A DNA stretch of 34,636 nucleotides from an uncultured Acidobacteriia bacterium. Lineage in GTDB: Bacteria; Acidobacteriota; Terriglobia; Bryobacterales; Bryobacteraceae. Under the pieces are notes generated by a model, which ran no database searches, was not told where the DNA came from, and saw nothing but the letters and a program-made list of their open reading frames with translations. Shown in pieces: positions 7,822 through 15,925 of this stretch (positions within the stretch are counted from its first letter, which is position 1; every line of letters starts with the position of its first letter). A program made the position numbers and the translations under genes. The DNA lies in contig CAIRSA010000059.1 of NCBI GenBank assembly GCA_903881085.1, positions 1-34,636 of the forward strand. The letters run 5' to 3'.

Positions 7822-8895
7822 ATGGAAGCTCTCACTCCCACACCGCAAACCTACACGTCCCTGCTGGAGAGCATCAAAGAGCGCATCCGCACCTCACAGG
7901 TGCGCGCCGCCGTCGCCGTCAACCAGGAACTGGTCCTACTATACTGGGCGATAGGCAAGGAGATTCTCGCCCGCCAACAGCAGGAAGGTTGGGGCAAGAA
8001 CATCATCCCCCGCCTGGCCAAGGATCTCACCTCGCAGTTCCCCGAAATGAAAGGCCTCTCGCCCCGTAACCTGGGCTATATGAAGGCTTTCGCCGAGGCC
8101 TGGCCAGAGGAGCCAATTTTGCAACAGCCTGCTGCAAAATTGCAAGCGCCCCTTGCAAAATCTTCAGATTTGCAAGCGCCACTTGCAAAATTGACCTGGT
8201 ACCACAATCTGACTCTCCTGGAAAAGTTGAAAACCAGGGAAGAGCGCCTATGGTACGCTCAGGCCGCCGTCCAAAACGGCTGGAGCCGCAACATGCTGGT
8301 CCTCCATATCGAAAGCGGCCTATACCATCGCCAGGGCAAGGCGCAAAACAACTTCGAGCGAACCCTCCCATCGCCGCAATCCGACCTCGCCCGCCAGCTT
8401 CTGAAAGACCCCTACAACTTCGACTTCCTGACCCTCGCTGCGGACGCGCACGAACGGGAACTGGAAACTGCCCTGATCGAACAAATCCAGAAATTCCTGG
8501 TCGAACTCGGCGCTGGATTCGCCTTCGTCGGCCGCCAGTATCCGCTCGATGTCGGCGGCAGGGACTACCGCATCGATCTGCTCTTCTACCACCTCAAACT
8601 CCGCTGCTTCGTGGTAATCGACCTCAAGACCGGCGAGTTCAAACCCGAATATGCAGGCAAAATGAACTTCTACCTCGCCGCCGTCGATGACATGCTGAAG
8701 CACGCCACCGACCAGCCCAGCATCGGCCTCATCCTCTGCAAAACCAAGACGGAAGTCGTCGTCGAATACGCCCTGCGCGGCGCCACCACCCCCATGGGCA
8801 TCGCTGAATTCACGCACCTGATGAAACTCCCCGACGAGTTCAAGGGCAGCTTGCCAACAATCGAAGAACTCGAAGCGGAACTCGCAAACGACTGA
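7822..8895 (+). CDS. YhcG/DUF1016-family PDDEXK nuclease-like protein
   Basis: The N-terminal half is the DUF1016_N helical domain (RTSQVRAAVAVNQELVLLYW, then MKGLSPRNLGYMKAFAEAWP). The C-terminal half is a PDDEXK nuclease-fold domain with the key residues in YRIDLLFYH (Asp near residue 251) and VIDLKTGEFKPEYAGKM (D-x-K). Family members are widespread, often horizontally moved, and frequently sit near restriction or mobile loci; their cellular role is not settled. Between the two domains this copy carries three near-identical 21-base units (8119-8190), giving the repeated residues LQAPLAK. The ATG directly follows the stop codon of the GH43-like gene (taaATG), so the two may be translationally coupled, although the functions are unrelated. 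Downstream it converges on rsgA. Confidence 0.92.
   Translation: MEALTPTPQTYTSLLESIKERIRTSQVRAAVAVNQELVLLYWAIGKEILARQQQEGWGKNIIPRLAKDLTSQFPEMKGLSPRNLGYMKAFAEAWPEEPILQQPAAKLQAPLAKSSDLQAPLAKLTWYHNLTLLEKLKTREERLWYAQAAVQNGWSRNMLVLHIESGLYHRQGKAQNNFERTLPSPQSDLARQLLKDPYNFDFLTLAADAHERELETALIEQIQKFLVELGAGFAFVGRQYPLDVGGRDYRIDLLFYHLKLRCFVVIDLKTGEFKPEYAGKMNFYLAAVDDMLKHATDQPSIGLILCKTKTEVVVEYALRGATTPMGIAEFTHLMKLPDEFKGSLPTIEELEAELAND
8119..8190 (+). repeat. Three 21-bp palindromic units inside the YhcG-family gene
   Basis: Units lie at 8119-8139, 8140-8160 and 8170-8190, with 9 bases between the second and third. The second and third differ at one base, and the first is diverged in its centre. Each good unit is itself an inverted repeat (TTGCAAG, five bases, CTTGCAA). 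Since 21 and 9 are multiples of three, the reading frame is preserved, and the repeat encodes LQAPLAK between the two protein domains. Confidence 0.85.
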
Positions 8896-8899
8896 AGTG

Positions 8900-8934
8900 G
8901 GGTAGGCTTCAGCCTGCGGAGGACTTCAGTCCGA
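8900..8934. terminator. Twin short palindromes between converging genes
   Basis: GGCTTCAGCC and GGACTTCAGTCC are perfect small inverted repeats lying in the 40 bases between the stop codons of the YhcG-family gene and rsgA. They may act as a bidirectional terminator or be another short dispersed repeat. There is no clear T-tract, so the terminator call is tentative. Confidence 0.35.
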
Positions 8935-8935
8935 C

Positions 8936-9925
8936 TCACCGCTTGTACTTCGGATGATGCCGCATCGCCTTCTGAATCACCTTCCACTTGCGCATCGTCT
9001 CCGCCGCAACACGCTGATCCACCGTCCGCTCATGATAGCGGGCCTCAGCCATCAACTTCTGGTAGCTGGCCCAGCGCGCCGGTTCGAGTTCGCCAGTCTC
9101 GAGCGCCGCCGTCACCGCACAACCCGGCTCACCCGCGTGCGCGCAGTCGTGAAACCGGCACTGCCGGGCCAGCGCCGCGATGCCCGAAAACACATCGTCC
9201 ACCGAATCCTGTCCCGCCCAAAGAGCCAGTTCACGTAGGCCAGGAGTGTCGATCAGCGCGCCTCCTTCGGGCAGTTCAATCAACATGCGGCGTGTCGTCG
9301 TATGGCGGCCGCGCGAATCGGATTCCCGCACGGGTTGGGTAGCCTGGCGTGACTCGCCAAGCAAGGCGTTGGCGATCGTTGACTTGCCCGCGCCCGAGGA
9401 GCCCAGTAGCACCACGGTGCGCCCGCGTACAACTTCACCGATCGGCGCAACGGACTCGTGCGCCGAAAGTGCCGCTGCGTTGCCCGTGATGGCCCGAACA
9501 TCGGCAAGCCGCGACGGCCATTCCGCGCAGACGTCCATCTTGTTCAACGCCACCATCGCCTCAGCGCCGCTGGCGGCGGCCTGCACCAGGTAGCGTTCCA
9601 GTCTCCGCAGGTTGTAGTCACCGTCGAGCCCCATAACGACCACAATCAGATCGACATTCGCCGCCAAAACCTGCTCCACCTCGCCGCCCGGGCGCTGGCG
9701 CGAAATGCAGGTGGTGCGCGGCTCCACGCTTTCAATCAGCGCCAGCGTAGCATCGGCGCGGCGAGCACGGACCCAGTCCCCCACCGCAGGCAGTTCCGCA
9801 CCCCAACGCAGGGTGCCCGCAGGCACCGCGTCCAATTCGACGCCATCTTCAAATCGCAGGCAATAATGTTCCTGGGCTGCTTCGCACACACGTGCGCGCA
9901 GTAAAGAATCGGAAGAGTAATTCAT
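8936..9925 (-). CDS. rsgA: Ribosome small subunit-dependent GTPase RsgA
   Basis: RsgA (YjeQ) is a cytosolic GTPase that checks and releases factors during late 30S subunit maturation. The circularly permuted order of GTPase motifs that defines the family is visible: G4 NKMD (128-131), then G1 GSSGAGKST (175-183), then G3 DTPG (226-229). An N-terminal OB-fold part covers about residues 1-75. The C-terminal zinc-binding set is C256, C261, H263 and C269 (in CRFHDCAHAGEPGC). The frame extends 28 codons upstream, but ATG 9925 gives a normal RsgA N-terminus (MNYSSDSLL) and has GGAG upstream, somewhat far at about 10 bases. The C-terminal tail is basic (RKWKVIQKAMRHHPKYKR), as is usual for rRNA contact. 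Confidence 0.95.
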   Translation of the reverse strand: MNYSSDSLLRARVCEAAQEHYCLRFEDGVELDAVPAGTLRWGAELPAVGDWVRARRADATLALIESVEPRTTCISRQRPGGEVEQVLAANVDLIVVVMGLDGDYNLRRLERYLVQAAASGAEAMVALNKMDVCAEWPSRLADVRAITGNAAALSAHESVAPIGEVVRGRTVVLLGSSGAGKSTIANALLGESRQATQPVRESDSRGRHTTTRRMLIELPEGGALIDTPGLRELALWAGQDSVDDVFSGIAALARQCRFHDCAHAGEPGCAVTAALETGELEPARWASYQKLMAEARYHERTVDQRVAAETMRKWKVIQKAMRHHPKYKR

Positions 9926-10013
9926 GATTTGTTTGCTCCACAAAGACACGTAGGGTAGGGCAGTAAAAGACGTCTTCGGGTCCGGCGCGTCTTGAGCGCC
10001 AGTTAGCAAACAA

Positions 10014-10083
10014 TGGGCTGAGTCAAATCGCAGGATAGCATCGAAGAGGTGAGTCCGGCAAATAGATGCCTCCCCTCAGCCCA
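10014..10083. repeat. Inverted repeat in the rsgA/ThuA divergent region
   Basis: TGGGCTGA (10014-10021) and TCAGCCCA (10076-10083) are perfect complements 54 bases apart, in the 221-base region between divergent genes. It could be a structured leader or operator, or chance. Otherwise I see no clear promoter in 9926-10146. Confidence 0.3.
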
Positions 10084-10146
10084 TCTTCCAGCCGCAATCC
10101 GCTTCTCGAACGCCTCAAGTGATAGACTAATTCCAAACAAATCGCC

Positions 10147-11085
10147 ATGAAGCACACGACATTCGCCCTACTGGCCCTCACGGCCGCCAACATGCTTGCC
10201 CAGCCCCCGGCTCCCCCGCAAAGCGCACCGCCCGGAGGCGGCAATCGTGCGGGCGCGAAAGGTGGCGCACGAGGAGGCCAACTCAACGGCGCCGCAGCCG
10301 GCTTTGTCGTCAACCCCACCATCGACACCAAGCCGCCAGAACTCCCGGCCGACCTTAAGCCCGGTGGCATACTGATCTTCTCCAAGACCTCTGGATTTCG
10401 AGAGGAGGCCGCCATCCAAGCCTCAAACGTAGCCCTCGCCGTTATCGCCAAGCAGCGCAACTGGCCCTCTTACATCACCGAAAACGGCGCCATCATGAAC
10501 GCCGCGCAACTGCGCAACTTCAAGCTCGTCATCTGGAACAACACCAGTGGCGACACGCTCAATGAAGAGCAGCGCGCGGCCTTCAAAACCTGGGTCGAAA
10601 ACGGCGGATCCTTCCTCGGCATCCATGGCGCCGGCGGCGACCCCGCGGGCTTCCCCGCTCCCCGTTCGGCGGCCGTCTGGAAGTGGTTTATTGAGACGTT
10701 GCTTGGCGCACAGTTCACCTCGCATTCGTCCATTATGCCGGGCGACATCCACATCGAAGACAAGAAGAGCCCCATCACGAAAGGCCTGCCCGCCGTATGG
10801 CATCGCGCCGAAGAGTGGTACGCATTTACGGAAAGCCCGCGCAACAAACCTGGCTTCCACATCCTCGCCACGGTCGACGAAAAGAGCTATACCCCGGGTC
10901 GCTCCACCATGGGCACGGATCATCCGCTGGTTTGGTGGCACTGCGTGGAAAAAGGTCACGCCGTCTATTCCGCGCTGGGCCACGCGGGTATGATGTACAG
11001 CGAACCGCTCGTCATCCAATTGCTGGAAAACGCCATGTCGTGGAGCCTGGTGCAAAGTGGCCACGCTTGTTCGTCATCAAAATAA
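10147..11085 (+). CDS. Exported ThuA-like domain protein
   Basis: A Sec signal peptide ([16 protein letters not shown]) is followed by a Pro/Gly-rich linker (about residues 20-65) and a ThuA-like domain (PF06283, glutamine-amidotransferase-like fold). Typical segments are [36 protein letters not shown], and the C-terminal [20 protein letters not shown] with GH and MM following. ThuA proteins occur in sugar-utilisation loci. The founding member is linked to trehalose use in rhizobia, and the reaction is unproven. Here the likely role is periplasmic carbohydrate metabolism. The esterase gene begins 2 bases after the stop, so the two are almost certainly co-transcribed. A second, distantly related ThuA-like gene is at 16333-17310. 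Confidence 0.9.
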   Translation: MKHTTFALLALTAANMLAQPPAPPQSAPPGGGNRAGAKGGARGGQLNGAAAGFVVNPTIDTKPPELPADLKPGGILIFSKTSGFREEAAIQASNVALAVIAKQRNWPSYITENGAIMNAAQLRNFKLVIWNNTSGDTLNEEQRAAFKTWVENGGSFLGIHGAGGDPAGFPAPRSAAVWKWFIETLLGAQFTSHSSIMPGDIHIEDKKSPITKGLPAVWHRAEEWYAFTESPRNKPGFHILATVDEKSYTPGRSTMGTDHPLVWWHCVEKGHAVYSALGHAGMMYSEPLVIQLLENAMSWSLVQSGHACSSSK

Positions 11086-11087
11086 CC

Positions 11088-12560
11088 ATGAACCGCCGCC
11101 AATTCTTTGTCACAAATGCACTTGCCGCCGCAACCGCGCCAGACAGCGTGGAAACCACCGCAGGCAAAGTGCGCGGCCTCAAAGGCGCCGATGTCACCGT
11201 CTTTCGTGGCATACCCTACGCAGACCAAACCCGCTTCCTGCCACCCACCAAGCCCACACCGTGGACCGGCGTCCGCGACTGCACTGCCACCGGTCCGCGT
11301 TGCATCCAAGGCCCCGGCAACATCTTCCTGAGCCCCACCATCGGCGAATACTTCCGCGGCTCCAAGGACCGCGCCGAACTAGCCACGCAGCCCGACAGCG
11401 AAAACTGCCTGGTGCTGAACGTCCTCACGCCATCCACCCGCGGCAAGCGACCCGTCATGGTCTACATTCACGGAGGCGGCTTCACCGGCGGCTCCAGCCA
11501 CCTCACCATCTTCGCCGATCGCTTCCCCAAAGAACAGGACGTGGTGCTCGTCGGCGTCAACCACCGCATCAACGTCTTCGGCTATCTATATCTTGGCGGC
11601 CTCGATCCCAAATACGCCACCGGCAACGTGGGCCAATTGGATTTGATCGCCGCACTCGAATGGATCCGCGACAATATCGCCAATTTCGGCGGCGATCCGC
11701 GCAACGTGACGATCTTCGGTGAATCGGGCGGGGCTGCCAAAATCAGCGCCCTGCTTGCCATGCCCGCAGCCACTGGTCTCTATCACAAGGCGATTCTGGA
11801 AAGCGGGTCCATTTTGAAAGTCGCGACGCGCGACGAAGCCACGGCAAGCGCCGAAACGGTGCTGGCAAAACTCGGCCTCAACAAAAACCAAACCGGCCAA
11901 CTGCAAAACATCCCAGCGCAAGATCTCTACCGAGCCGGCCAATCCGCCCGCCTCATGCCGCTGGTCGACGGTCACAACATCACGCAACAGATCTGGGATC
12001 CCAAAGCACCCGAGACATCCGCAAACATTCCGCTCATCATCGGCGCCTGCAAAGACGAAACTTCGCTCGGCGCCATGAAAGACGACGCGCTGCACAGTCT
12101 CACTGAAGACGCTCTTCGTGACCGGCTCAAGAACCCGCAGCTGCTCGCCGCCTATCGCCGCGAATTCCCTAAAGAAACGCCAACAGCAATCTGGTTCCGT
12201 TACGCCACCGATCGCGACGTCCGCGCCAAAGCAATCAAACAGGCCGAGCTGAAAATCGAACAAGCGAAAGCCCCGGTCTACATGTACCTCTTCAGCTGGA
12301 ACACGCCAATCGAAAATGGCCGTGGACGCGCCTTCCACACCGCCGAGCTTCCTCTCGCCATGCGCCTCGTCCGCTACGCGGAATCGGAGCAACTCTCAAG
12401 GCAAATCGCCGGAGCCTGGGCCAACTTCGCCCGCCACGGCACGCCCAAATGGCCAAAATACACCACGAAAGACCGCCAAACCATGGTCTTCAACGCCCCC
12501 ACCAGCGCCGCGCAAGCAGACCCCGGTGGCGAAGCCCGCAAGCTCGCTCAGGCAAGCTAG
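11088..12560 (+). CDS. Type-B carboxylesterase
   Basis: This is an alpha/beta-hydrolase of the carboxylesterase type B family (PF00135), hydrolysing ester bonds of small substrates. The nucleophile elbow is FGESGGAAK (catalytic Ser), the oxyanion-hole loop is [11 protein letters not shown], the acidic residue probably lies in [10 protein letters not shown], and the catalytic His in [11 protein letters not shown]. The N-terminus [17 protein letters not shown] resembles a short Tat leader with twin Arg. The usual hydrophobic stretch is rather short, so export is likely but not certain. The start at 11088 is two bases after the ThuA stop codon; the frame is open well upstream, inside that gene, but only this start gives a sensible N-terminus. 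At 490 residues it has the usual family length. Confidence 0.92.
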   Translation: MNRRQFFVTNALAAATAPDSVETTAGKVRGLKGADVTVFRGIPYADQTRFLPPTKPTPWTGVRDCTATGPRCIQGPGNIFLSPTIGEYFRGSKDRAELATQPDSENCLVLNVLTPSTRGKRPVMVYIHGGGFTGGSSHLTIFADRFPKEQDVVLVGVNHRINVFGYLYLGGLDPKYATGNVGQLDLIAALEWIRDNIANFGGDPRNVTIFGESGGAAKISALLAMPAATGLYHKAILESGSILKVATRDEATASAETVLAKLGLNKNQTGQLQNIPAQDLYRAGQSARLMPLVDGHNITQQIWDPKAPETSANIPLIIGACKDETSLGAMKDDALHSLTEDALRDRLKNPQLLAAYRREFPKETPTAIWFRYATDRDVRAKAIKQAELKIEQAKAPVYMYLFSWNTPIENGRGRAFHTAELPLAMRLVRYAESEQLSRQIAGAWANFARHGTPKWPKYTTKDRQTMVFNAPTSAAQADPGGEARKLAQAS

Positions 12561-12653
12561 ACCGGCGAATTGTATGTCAAAGGGTGGTGCAGCTTTGTTT
12601 TTCTAGTCCAAGGGGACCCGTGCGGATCGGAGAGCGAATCGAAGGTTGTTTTT

Positions 12654-12683
12654 CATCCGTGTCCATCCGTGTACATCCGTGGT
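12654..12683 (+). repeat. Three 10-bp tandem units CATCCGTGNN
   Basis: Units catccgtgtc, catccgtgta and catccgtggt lie end to end in the 135 bases between the converging esterase and VWFA genes. Similar atccgtg strings are known to me as dispersed intergenic repeats in Acidobacteria, Planctomycetes and Verrucomicrobia, with no agreed function. Confidence 0.7.
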
Positions 12684-12695
12684 GATCGGCGGCAC

Positions 12696-13727
12696 CTATC
12701 GCGCCGAATAATACTTATCCCGCGTCTGCACGATCAAATTCTTCTGGCTCGTATTCAACCGGATCGAGCGGAACCCCGCTCCGCCATTCGGCTTGTCTGA
12801 AGAATACCCAATGCTATATTGGCTCCGAAGCTCTTCCTGAATGCGGTCGAAGACCTCTTCAATCGGCAACTTCTTCGTGACTTCAAAGAATCCGCCGCCC
12901 GTTTCGCGCGACATCTTTTGCAGAATCTTCTTCCCATCCGGATGATTCATGCCCGGTGGTGGCATAGGCTGCGGATAGCCGCCCCGACGACGCCCACCCA
13001 TCATCGGCCCAGGACGCTGACCGCCATAAGCCTGTTCATCGAAAAACAAGATGGAATAGATCAGTGTGTCTGTACGCTGCGCCGACTCGATTGCTTCATT
13101 GATCCCGACCTTGCTGCCCGTATCCACGCCGTCGGTCAGCAGGATCAGCGCCTTCCGCCCGCCTTGGTTCCGCATCAACTCGTCCGATGCCAGCATCACT
13201 GCGTCGTACAGAACCGTGCCGCCGCCACCACGCCGCCCTTGACCGCCGCCACTACCCTGGGGCTGCCGCCGTTGCAACTGCGGAGGCTGAATGTCCTGGA
13301 TCGATTCGCGCAGCTTCTTCCGCGACGAAGTCAGATCCTGTAGCAATTCGGTCTCGAAATCGAAGTGGATCACGAACGCCATGTCCTTCGCTTCGCGGAT
13401 CACCTGATCGATAAACCGCGCGCTCGCGCTCCGCTCCTGGCCCAAAACCTGACGCTGACTCCCGCTCGTATCCACCAGCAGGCCCAAAGTCAGCGGCAGT
13501 TCGGTCTCGCGCGAAAAATACTTGATCGTCTGCGGACGCCCGTCCTCTTCCAGCGAAAAATCCTCTTTTTTCAGATCTTTGATGATCTGCCCCTGCTTGT
13601 TCCGCACAGTCGCAAGAACGTTGATCACCTTTACGTCCGCACTGAACGTTGTGTCCTGCCCGCGCAGCGCTAACTGCGACAGGGCAGAAAGAAAGAGGCT
13701 ACGTCTGGAAAATTGATCTTGTATCAC
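12696..13727 (-). CDS. VWFA-related acidobacterial domain protein (TIGR03436 type)
   Basis: The protein has a twin-Arg leader (FSRRSLFLSALSQLALRGQ) and a short beta-rich segment typical of the family (FSADVKVINVLATVRNKQG, DLKKEDFSLEEDGRPQTIKY). A von Willebrand factor A domain follows, with the MIDAS motif D86-T-S88-G-S90. A Gly/Gln/Arg-rich low-complexity loop interrupts the domain (about residues 150-170), and a second, at about 235-255, is Gly/Pro/Met-rich. The C-terminus ends in a beta-rich SIRLNTSQKNLIVQTRDKYY. TIGR03436 proteins are abundant in Acidobacteria, with unknown partners. VWA domains bind other proteins through a divalent metal. The start codon is GTG without a strong ribosome binding site. 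It is the last gene of a leftward unit with the two small exported proteins upstream. Confidence 0.93.
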   Translation of the reverse strand: MIQDQFSRRSLFLSALSQLALRGQDTTFSADVKVINVLATVRNKQGQIIKDLKKEDFSLEEDGRPQTIKYFSRETELPLTLGLLVDTSGSQRQVLGQERSASARFIDQVIREAKDMAFVIHFDFETELLQDLTSSRKKLRESIQDIQPPQLQRRQPQGSGGGQGRRGGGGTVLYDAVMLASDELMRNQGGRKALILLTDGVDTGSKVGINEAIESAQRTDTLIYSILFFDEQAYGGQRPGPMMGGRRRGGYPQPMPPPGMNHPDGKKILQKMSRETGGGFFEVTKKLPIEEVFDRIQEELRSQYSIGYSSDKPNGGAGFRSIRLNTSQKNLIVQTRDKYYSAR

Positions 13728-13776
13728 AGTGACTAGAAAGATGCGTACAAACGCTTCTTCGTTACATCGCTCAATT

Positions 13777-14145
13777 TCATTCCGAAACCGTGATGGCCTG
13801 CCGCGTCCCCTTCACCGTCATGGGAGCATCGGCCTCCGTCTCATAGCCGGCCTTCGCCACCAGGCCGGACTTGAAGTAATCCGCAAATCCATGCCGGTGT
13901 ACCCGAACCCGGTATTCGCCCGCTGGCAGTCCGGCCACGATGTACGAGCCCTTCCCGTCCGTCTCAACCACCTGTTTGAAGCCTTCCCCAGACACCAGCA
14001 CCCTGGCGTGAGGAATTACTGCTCCGGTCGGATCGGTAACTACGCCGTGCATCGTCGCCCCAGCCGGGGGATTCCCAGGTGCAATCTGGGAAATCCCCAA
14101 CACCAGCAACGTCTGCAAAAGCCCAACGCCAATTTTTCCGTTCAT
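13777..14145 (-). CDS. Exported carboxypeptidase-regulatory-like domain protein
   Basis: A signal peptide (IGVGLLQTLLVLGISQIAPG) is followed by a single CarboxypepD_reg beta-sandwich domain (about residues 35-120): MHGVVTDPTGAVIPHARVLV, ETDGKGSYIVAGLPAGEYRV and a final strand ending ITVSE. Such domains normally sit at the N-terminus of acidobacterial TonB-dependent receptors; here the domain stands alone. The frame opens at a TTG seven codons upstream, but the ATG at 14145 follows AAGGGAAAG and is the better start. It lies between the 132-residue exported protein (27 bases upstream) and the VWFA gene (49 bases downstream). Confidence 0.88.
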   Translation of the reverse strand: MNGKIGVGLLQTLLVLGISQIAPGNPPAGATMHGVVTDPTGAVIPHARVLVSGEGFKQVVETDGKGSYIVAGLPAGEYRVRVHRHGFADYFKSGLVAKAGYETEADAPMTVKGTRQAITVSE

Positions 14146-14172
14146 TGTCTTTCCCTTTGCAAACAAACTGAA

Positions 14173-14571
14173 TTAGTGGGCCACGATCGTATGGGCATGA
14201 GCATGGCTGCCCAGGATCTCATACGAATAACGCAAACCTTCTACCTGCACACGCGCCAGGCTAAGTTCGCCCGCAGTCTTGTCGAATACCAAGAACGATT
14301 TCTCCGGGGTGTCGTTGAGCATCAACTGATTCCGCATCGCTGCAACCACTACTGTCTGGCCACTCTTTGACTGGAACGAAAGAAATGGCACATCGCTTCC
14401 GCCATTTACGTAACGCACCGTGTAATCGCCTGCGGGCAATTCATTCTGGGCAATGTGTACTGCCTCAGGTATATGTACCTTCAATGATTCAAACGGCGCA
14501 GCCGCGCCAAACGCTGCCAAACCCGTCAATGCAACGAGTGCAGACACAACTCCACTAACATACTTACGCAT
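14173..14571 (-). CDS. Small exported hypothetical protein
   Basis: This 132-residue protein has a clear signal peptide (YVSGVVSALVALTGLAAFGAAA) and a beta-rich mature part. The mature part contains ELPAGDYTVRYVNGG, SKSGQTVVVAAMRN and EKSFLVFDKTAG, and ends in a His-rich SHAHAHTIVAH. I recognise this as a common type of small acidobacterial exported protein without assigned function. The closing histidines could bind metal, which is speculative. The ATG at 14571 is preceded by AAGGAG at optimal spacing. It is the first gene of the leftward unit with the CarboxypepD_reg-like and VWFA genes, divergent from the gene at 14889. Confidence 0.85.
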   Translation of the reverse strand: MRKYVSGVVSALVALTGLAAFGAAAPFESLKVHIPEAVHIAQNELPAGDYTVRYVNGGSDVPFLSFQSKSGQTVVVAAMRNQLMLNDTPEKSFLVFDKTAGELSLARVQVEGLRYSYEILGSHAHAHTIVAH

Positions 14572-14888
14572 GGTTTTTTCTCCTTAGTTATCTTTCAGAT
14601 TATTGTCCCGGCAAGCCCGGGCGTCGAATTGATCGACTTACTTGACTGGCTAGAACCACTCTGTTCTTTGCCCTACACATGACTAGACGAGGTCAATTTC
14701 AAAAAAGCTACCTGACTTTACAAAACTTAACCGAGCAAAAAAGTCGCGGTATAATTTTCTTAACAAAAGTGGCCGAAATCCACCACCGTGGCCGCATTCC
14801 ACCATTTGCAGCCACCTACTTCATTGAAATCAAAACACTTACGAATGGCAATCCGCTTGCACTTATTTAGATGTCGACGAGGATTACT
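14572..14888. other. Divergent intergenic region, AT-rich, with promoter
   Basis: The stretch 14690-14770 is markedly AT-richer than its surroundings and holds the rightward promoter at 14727-14755. Near the leftward gene, a small inverted repeat (cccgg/ccggg around cttg or caag) lies about 45 bases ahead of the start. No further gene is supported; a 63-codon frame at 14679-14870 has no ribosome binding site. Confidence 0.5.
14727..14755 (+). promoter_or_regulatory. Sigma-70-type promoter with long leader
   Basis: TTAACC (14727-14732) and a perfect TATAAT (14750-14755) are separated by exactly 17 bases. The predicted transcript would have a leader of roughly 127 bases before the ATG at 14889. 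Confidence 0.6.
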
Positions 14889-15731
14889 ATGATTCATGTA
14901 AACAGAACCTTAATAGCAACCGTGATTGCAGCTGTTATTCCCGTGCTCGCGCAGGATAGCGCGCAAGCCCCCAAAACCGCGGATGGCTGGCGCAAATTCA
15001 GTGAGGTCTCTCCACAGGACTCCGTCCCCGCACAACTCACCGTGCCCGCCGGAGCCTGGGTGCGCGTGCGCATCAATCAGATGCTCTCCAGTGACCACAG
15101 TCGGGCAGGTGACGCCTTCACCGCCGCTCTCATCGAACCTCTCGTAGTGAATGGAATCGTTGTCGCACGACGCGGCCAGACCATCGCCGGCCGCGTCGTC
15201 GATGCGCAAAAAGCAGGCCGCATCAAAGGCACATCCCACCTCGGCGTGGAACTAACGGAAATCAGCCTCGTGGACGGCCAGCAGATGCCCTTGAAGTCGC
15301 AATTGGTAGAGTATTCCGGCGGCACATCGAAGGCCCGCGATGGCGCAGCAGTCGGCACCACAACCGCCGTTGGCGCAGGCATTGGCGCAGCAGCGGCTGG
15401 CCCCATCGGTGCAGGCATCGGCGCTGGAGCAGGCCTGGTCGCCTCCACCCTCGGCGTTTTAACCACCCGCGGTAAGCCCACCGTTCTGTATCCGGAATCG
15501 ATCCTCAGCTTCCGCACCACGGAGCCCATGGTGATCTCTACCGCGAAAGCGCCCCATGCATTTCTCAGCGTCTCGCAGGATGATTACGACCGTGGCCTGC
15601 GCACCCGCCAGGGTCCGCCGCCGGCGATGGTCCGCCCCCGAGCGTACTTATACGGAGGCCCGGCATACTACGGCTACCCGTATTACTATGGCCCGCGCTT
15701 TTATGGTGGCTTCTACGGCCGCCGCTGGTAA
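14889..15731 (+). CDS. Exported hypothetical protein with Gly core and Tyr/Gly tail
   Basis: After a signal peptide (RTLIATVIAAVIPVLAQ) comes a beta-rich domain (about residues 45-145) beginning with LTVPAGAWVRVRINQMLSS. It contains RRGQTIAGRVVDAQKAGR, similar to domains in acidobacterial proteins of the TrbI/VirB10-like beta-barrel kind. A glycine-zipper-like hydrophobic stretch follows (AAVGTTTAVGAGIGAAAAG, then GPIGAGIGAGAGLVASTLG), which may insert in the membrane. The C-terminus is Gly/Tyr/Pro-rich (YYGYPYYYGPRFYGGFYGRRW). The ATG at 14889 has AGGA six bases upstream and is preferred over the ATG at 14871. Its role is not known; an envelope or surface protein is likely. Confidence 0.82.
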   Translation: MIHVNRTLIATVIAAVIPVLAQDSAQAPKTADGWRKFSEVSPQDSVPAQLTVPAGAWVRVRINQMLSSDHSRAGDAFTAALIEPLVVNGIVVARRGQTIAGRVVDAQKAGRIKGTSHLGVELTEISLVDGQQMPLKSQLVEYSGGTSKARDGAAVGTTTAVGAGIGAAAAGPIGAGIGAGAGLVASTLGVLTTRGKPTVLYPESILSFRTTEPMVISTAKAPHAFLSVSQDDYDRGLRTRQGPPPAMVRPRAYLYGGPAYYGYPYYYGPRFYGGFYGRRW

Positions 15732-15739
15732 GAATGGTA

Positions 15740-15870
15740 GGCGGCCTGTCCCGCATGGACAGAATGGAATTCCAATGTCGCTTATCAGGCACCGCACCCT
15801 CACAGGTGCGGCTCGGGTTGCAGCAATCACGCTCTCACCGAGCCGTGGCCGTAAGGTCACGGTTTCCCAG
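15740..15870. repeat. Cluster of palindromic repeat remnants
   Basis: Four short palindromes sit in a row after the stop codon of the exported-protein gene: CTGTCC/GGACAG (15746-15762), TGGAATTCCA (about 15765-15774), CCGCACC/GGTGCGG (15792-15811), and a decayed copy of the ccgagccgngaccgtaagg repeat at 15837-15866. The last one resembles arms at 30042-30063 and 33145-33196. No gene is supported here. Confidence 0.6.
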
Positions 15871-15925
15871 CGGGCCGAGAACCGCCGGCCAACATGCGTA
15901 TTTTGTTGCACTTCGCGAACTCGTG

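Noticed and set aside
8119..8190. Possible CRISPR-like array because of regularly spaced palindromic units
   Set aside because: There are only three units of 21 bp with no real spacers, they are in frame within a protein-coding gene, and no cas gene is in the window.
7822..9925. Defence island centred on the YhcG-family gene
   Set aside because: The neighbours are a glycosidase and the housekeeping GTPase RsgA; no restriction, toxin-antitoxin or phage genes are present.
14679..14870. Plus-strand open frame of 63 codons ahead of the gene at 14889
   Set aside because: It overlaps the promoter at 14727-14755, has no ribosome binding site, and ends one base before the next possible start; it is most likely untranslated leader.
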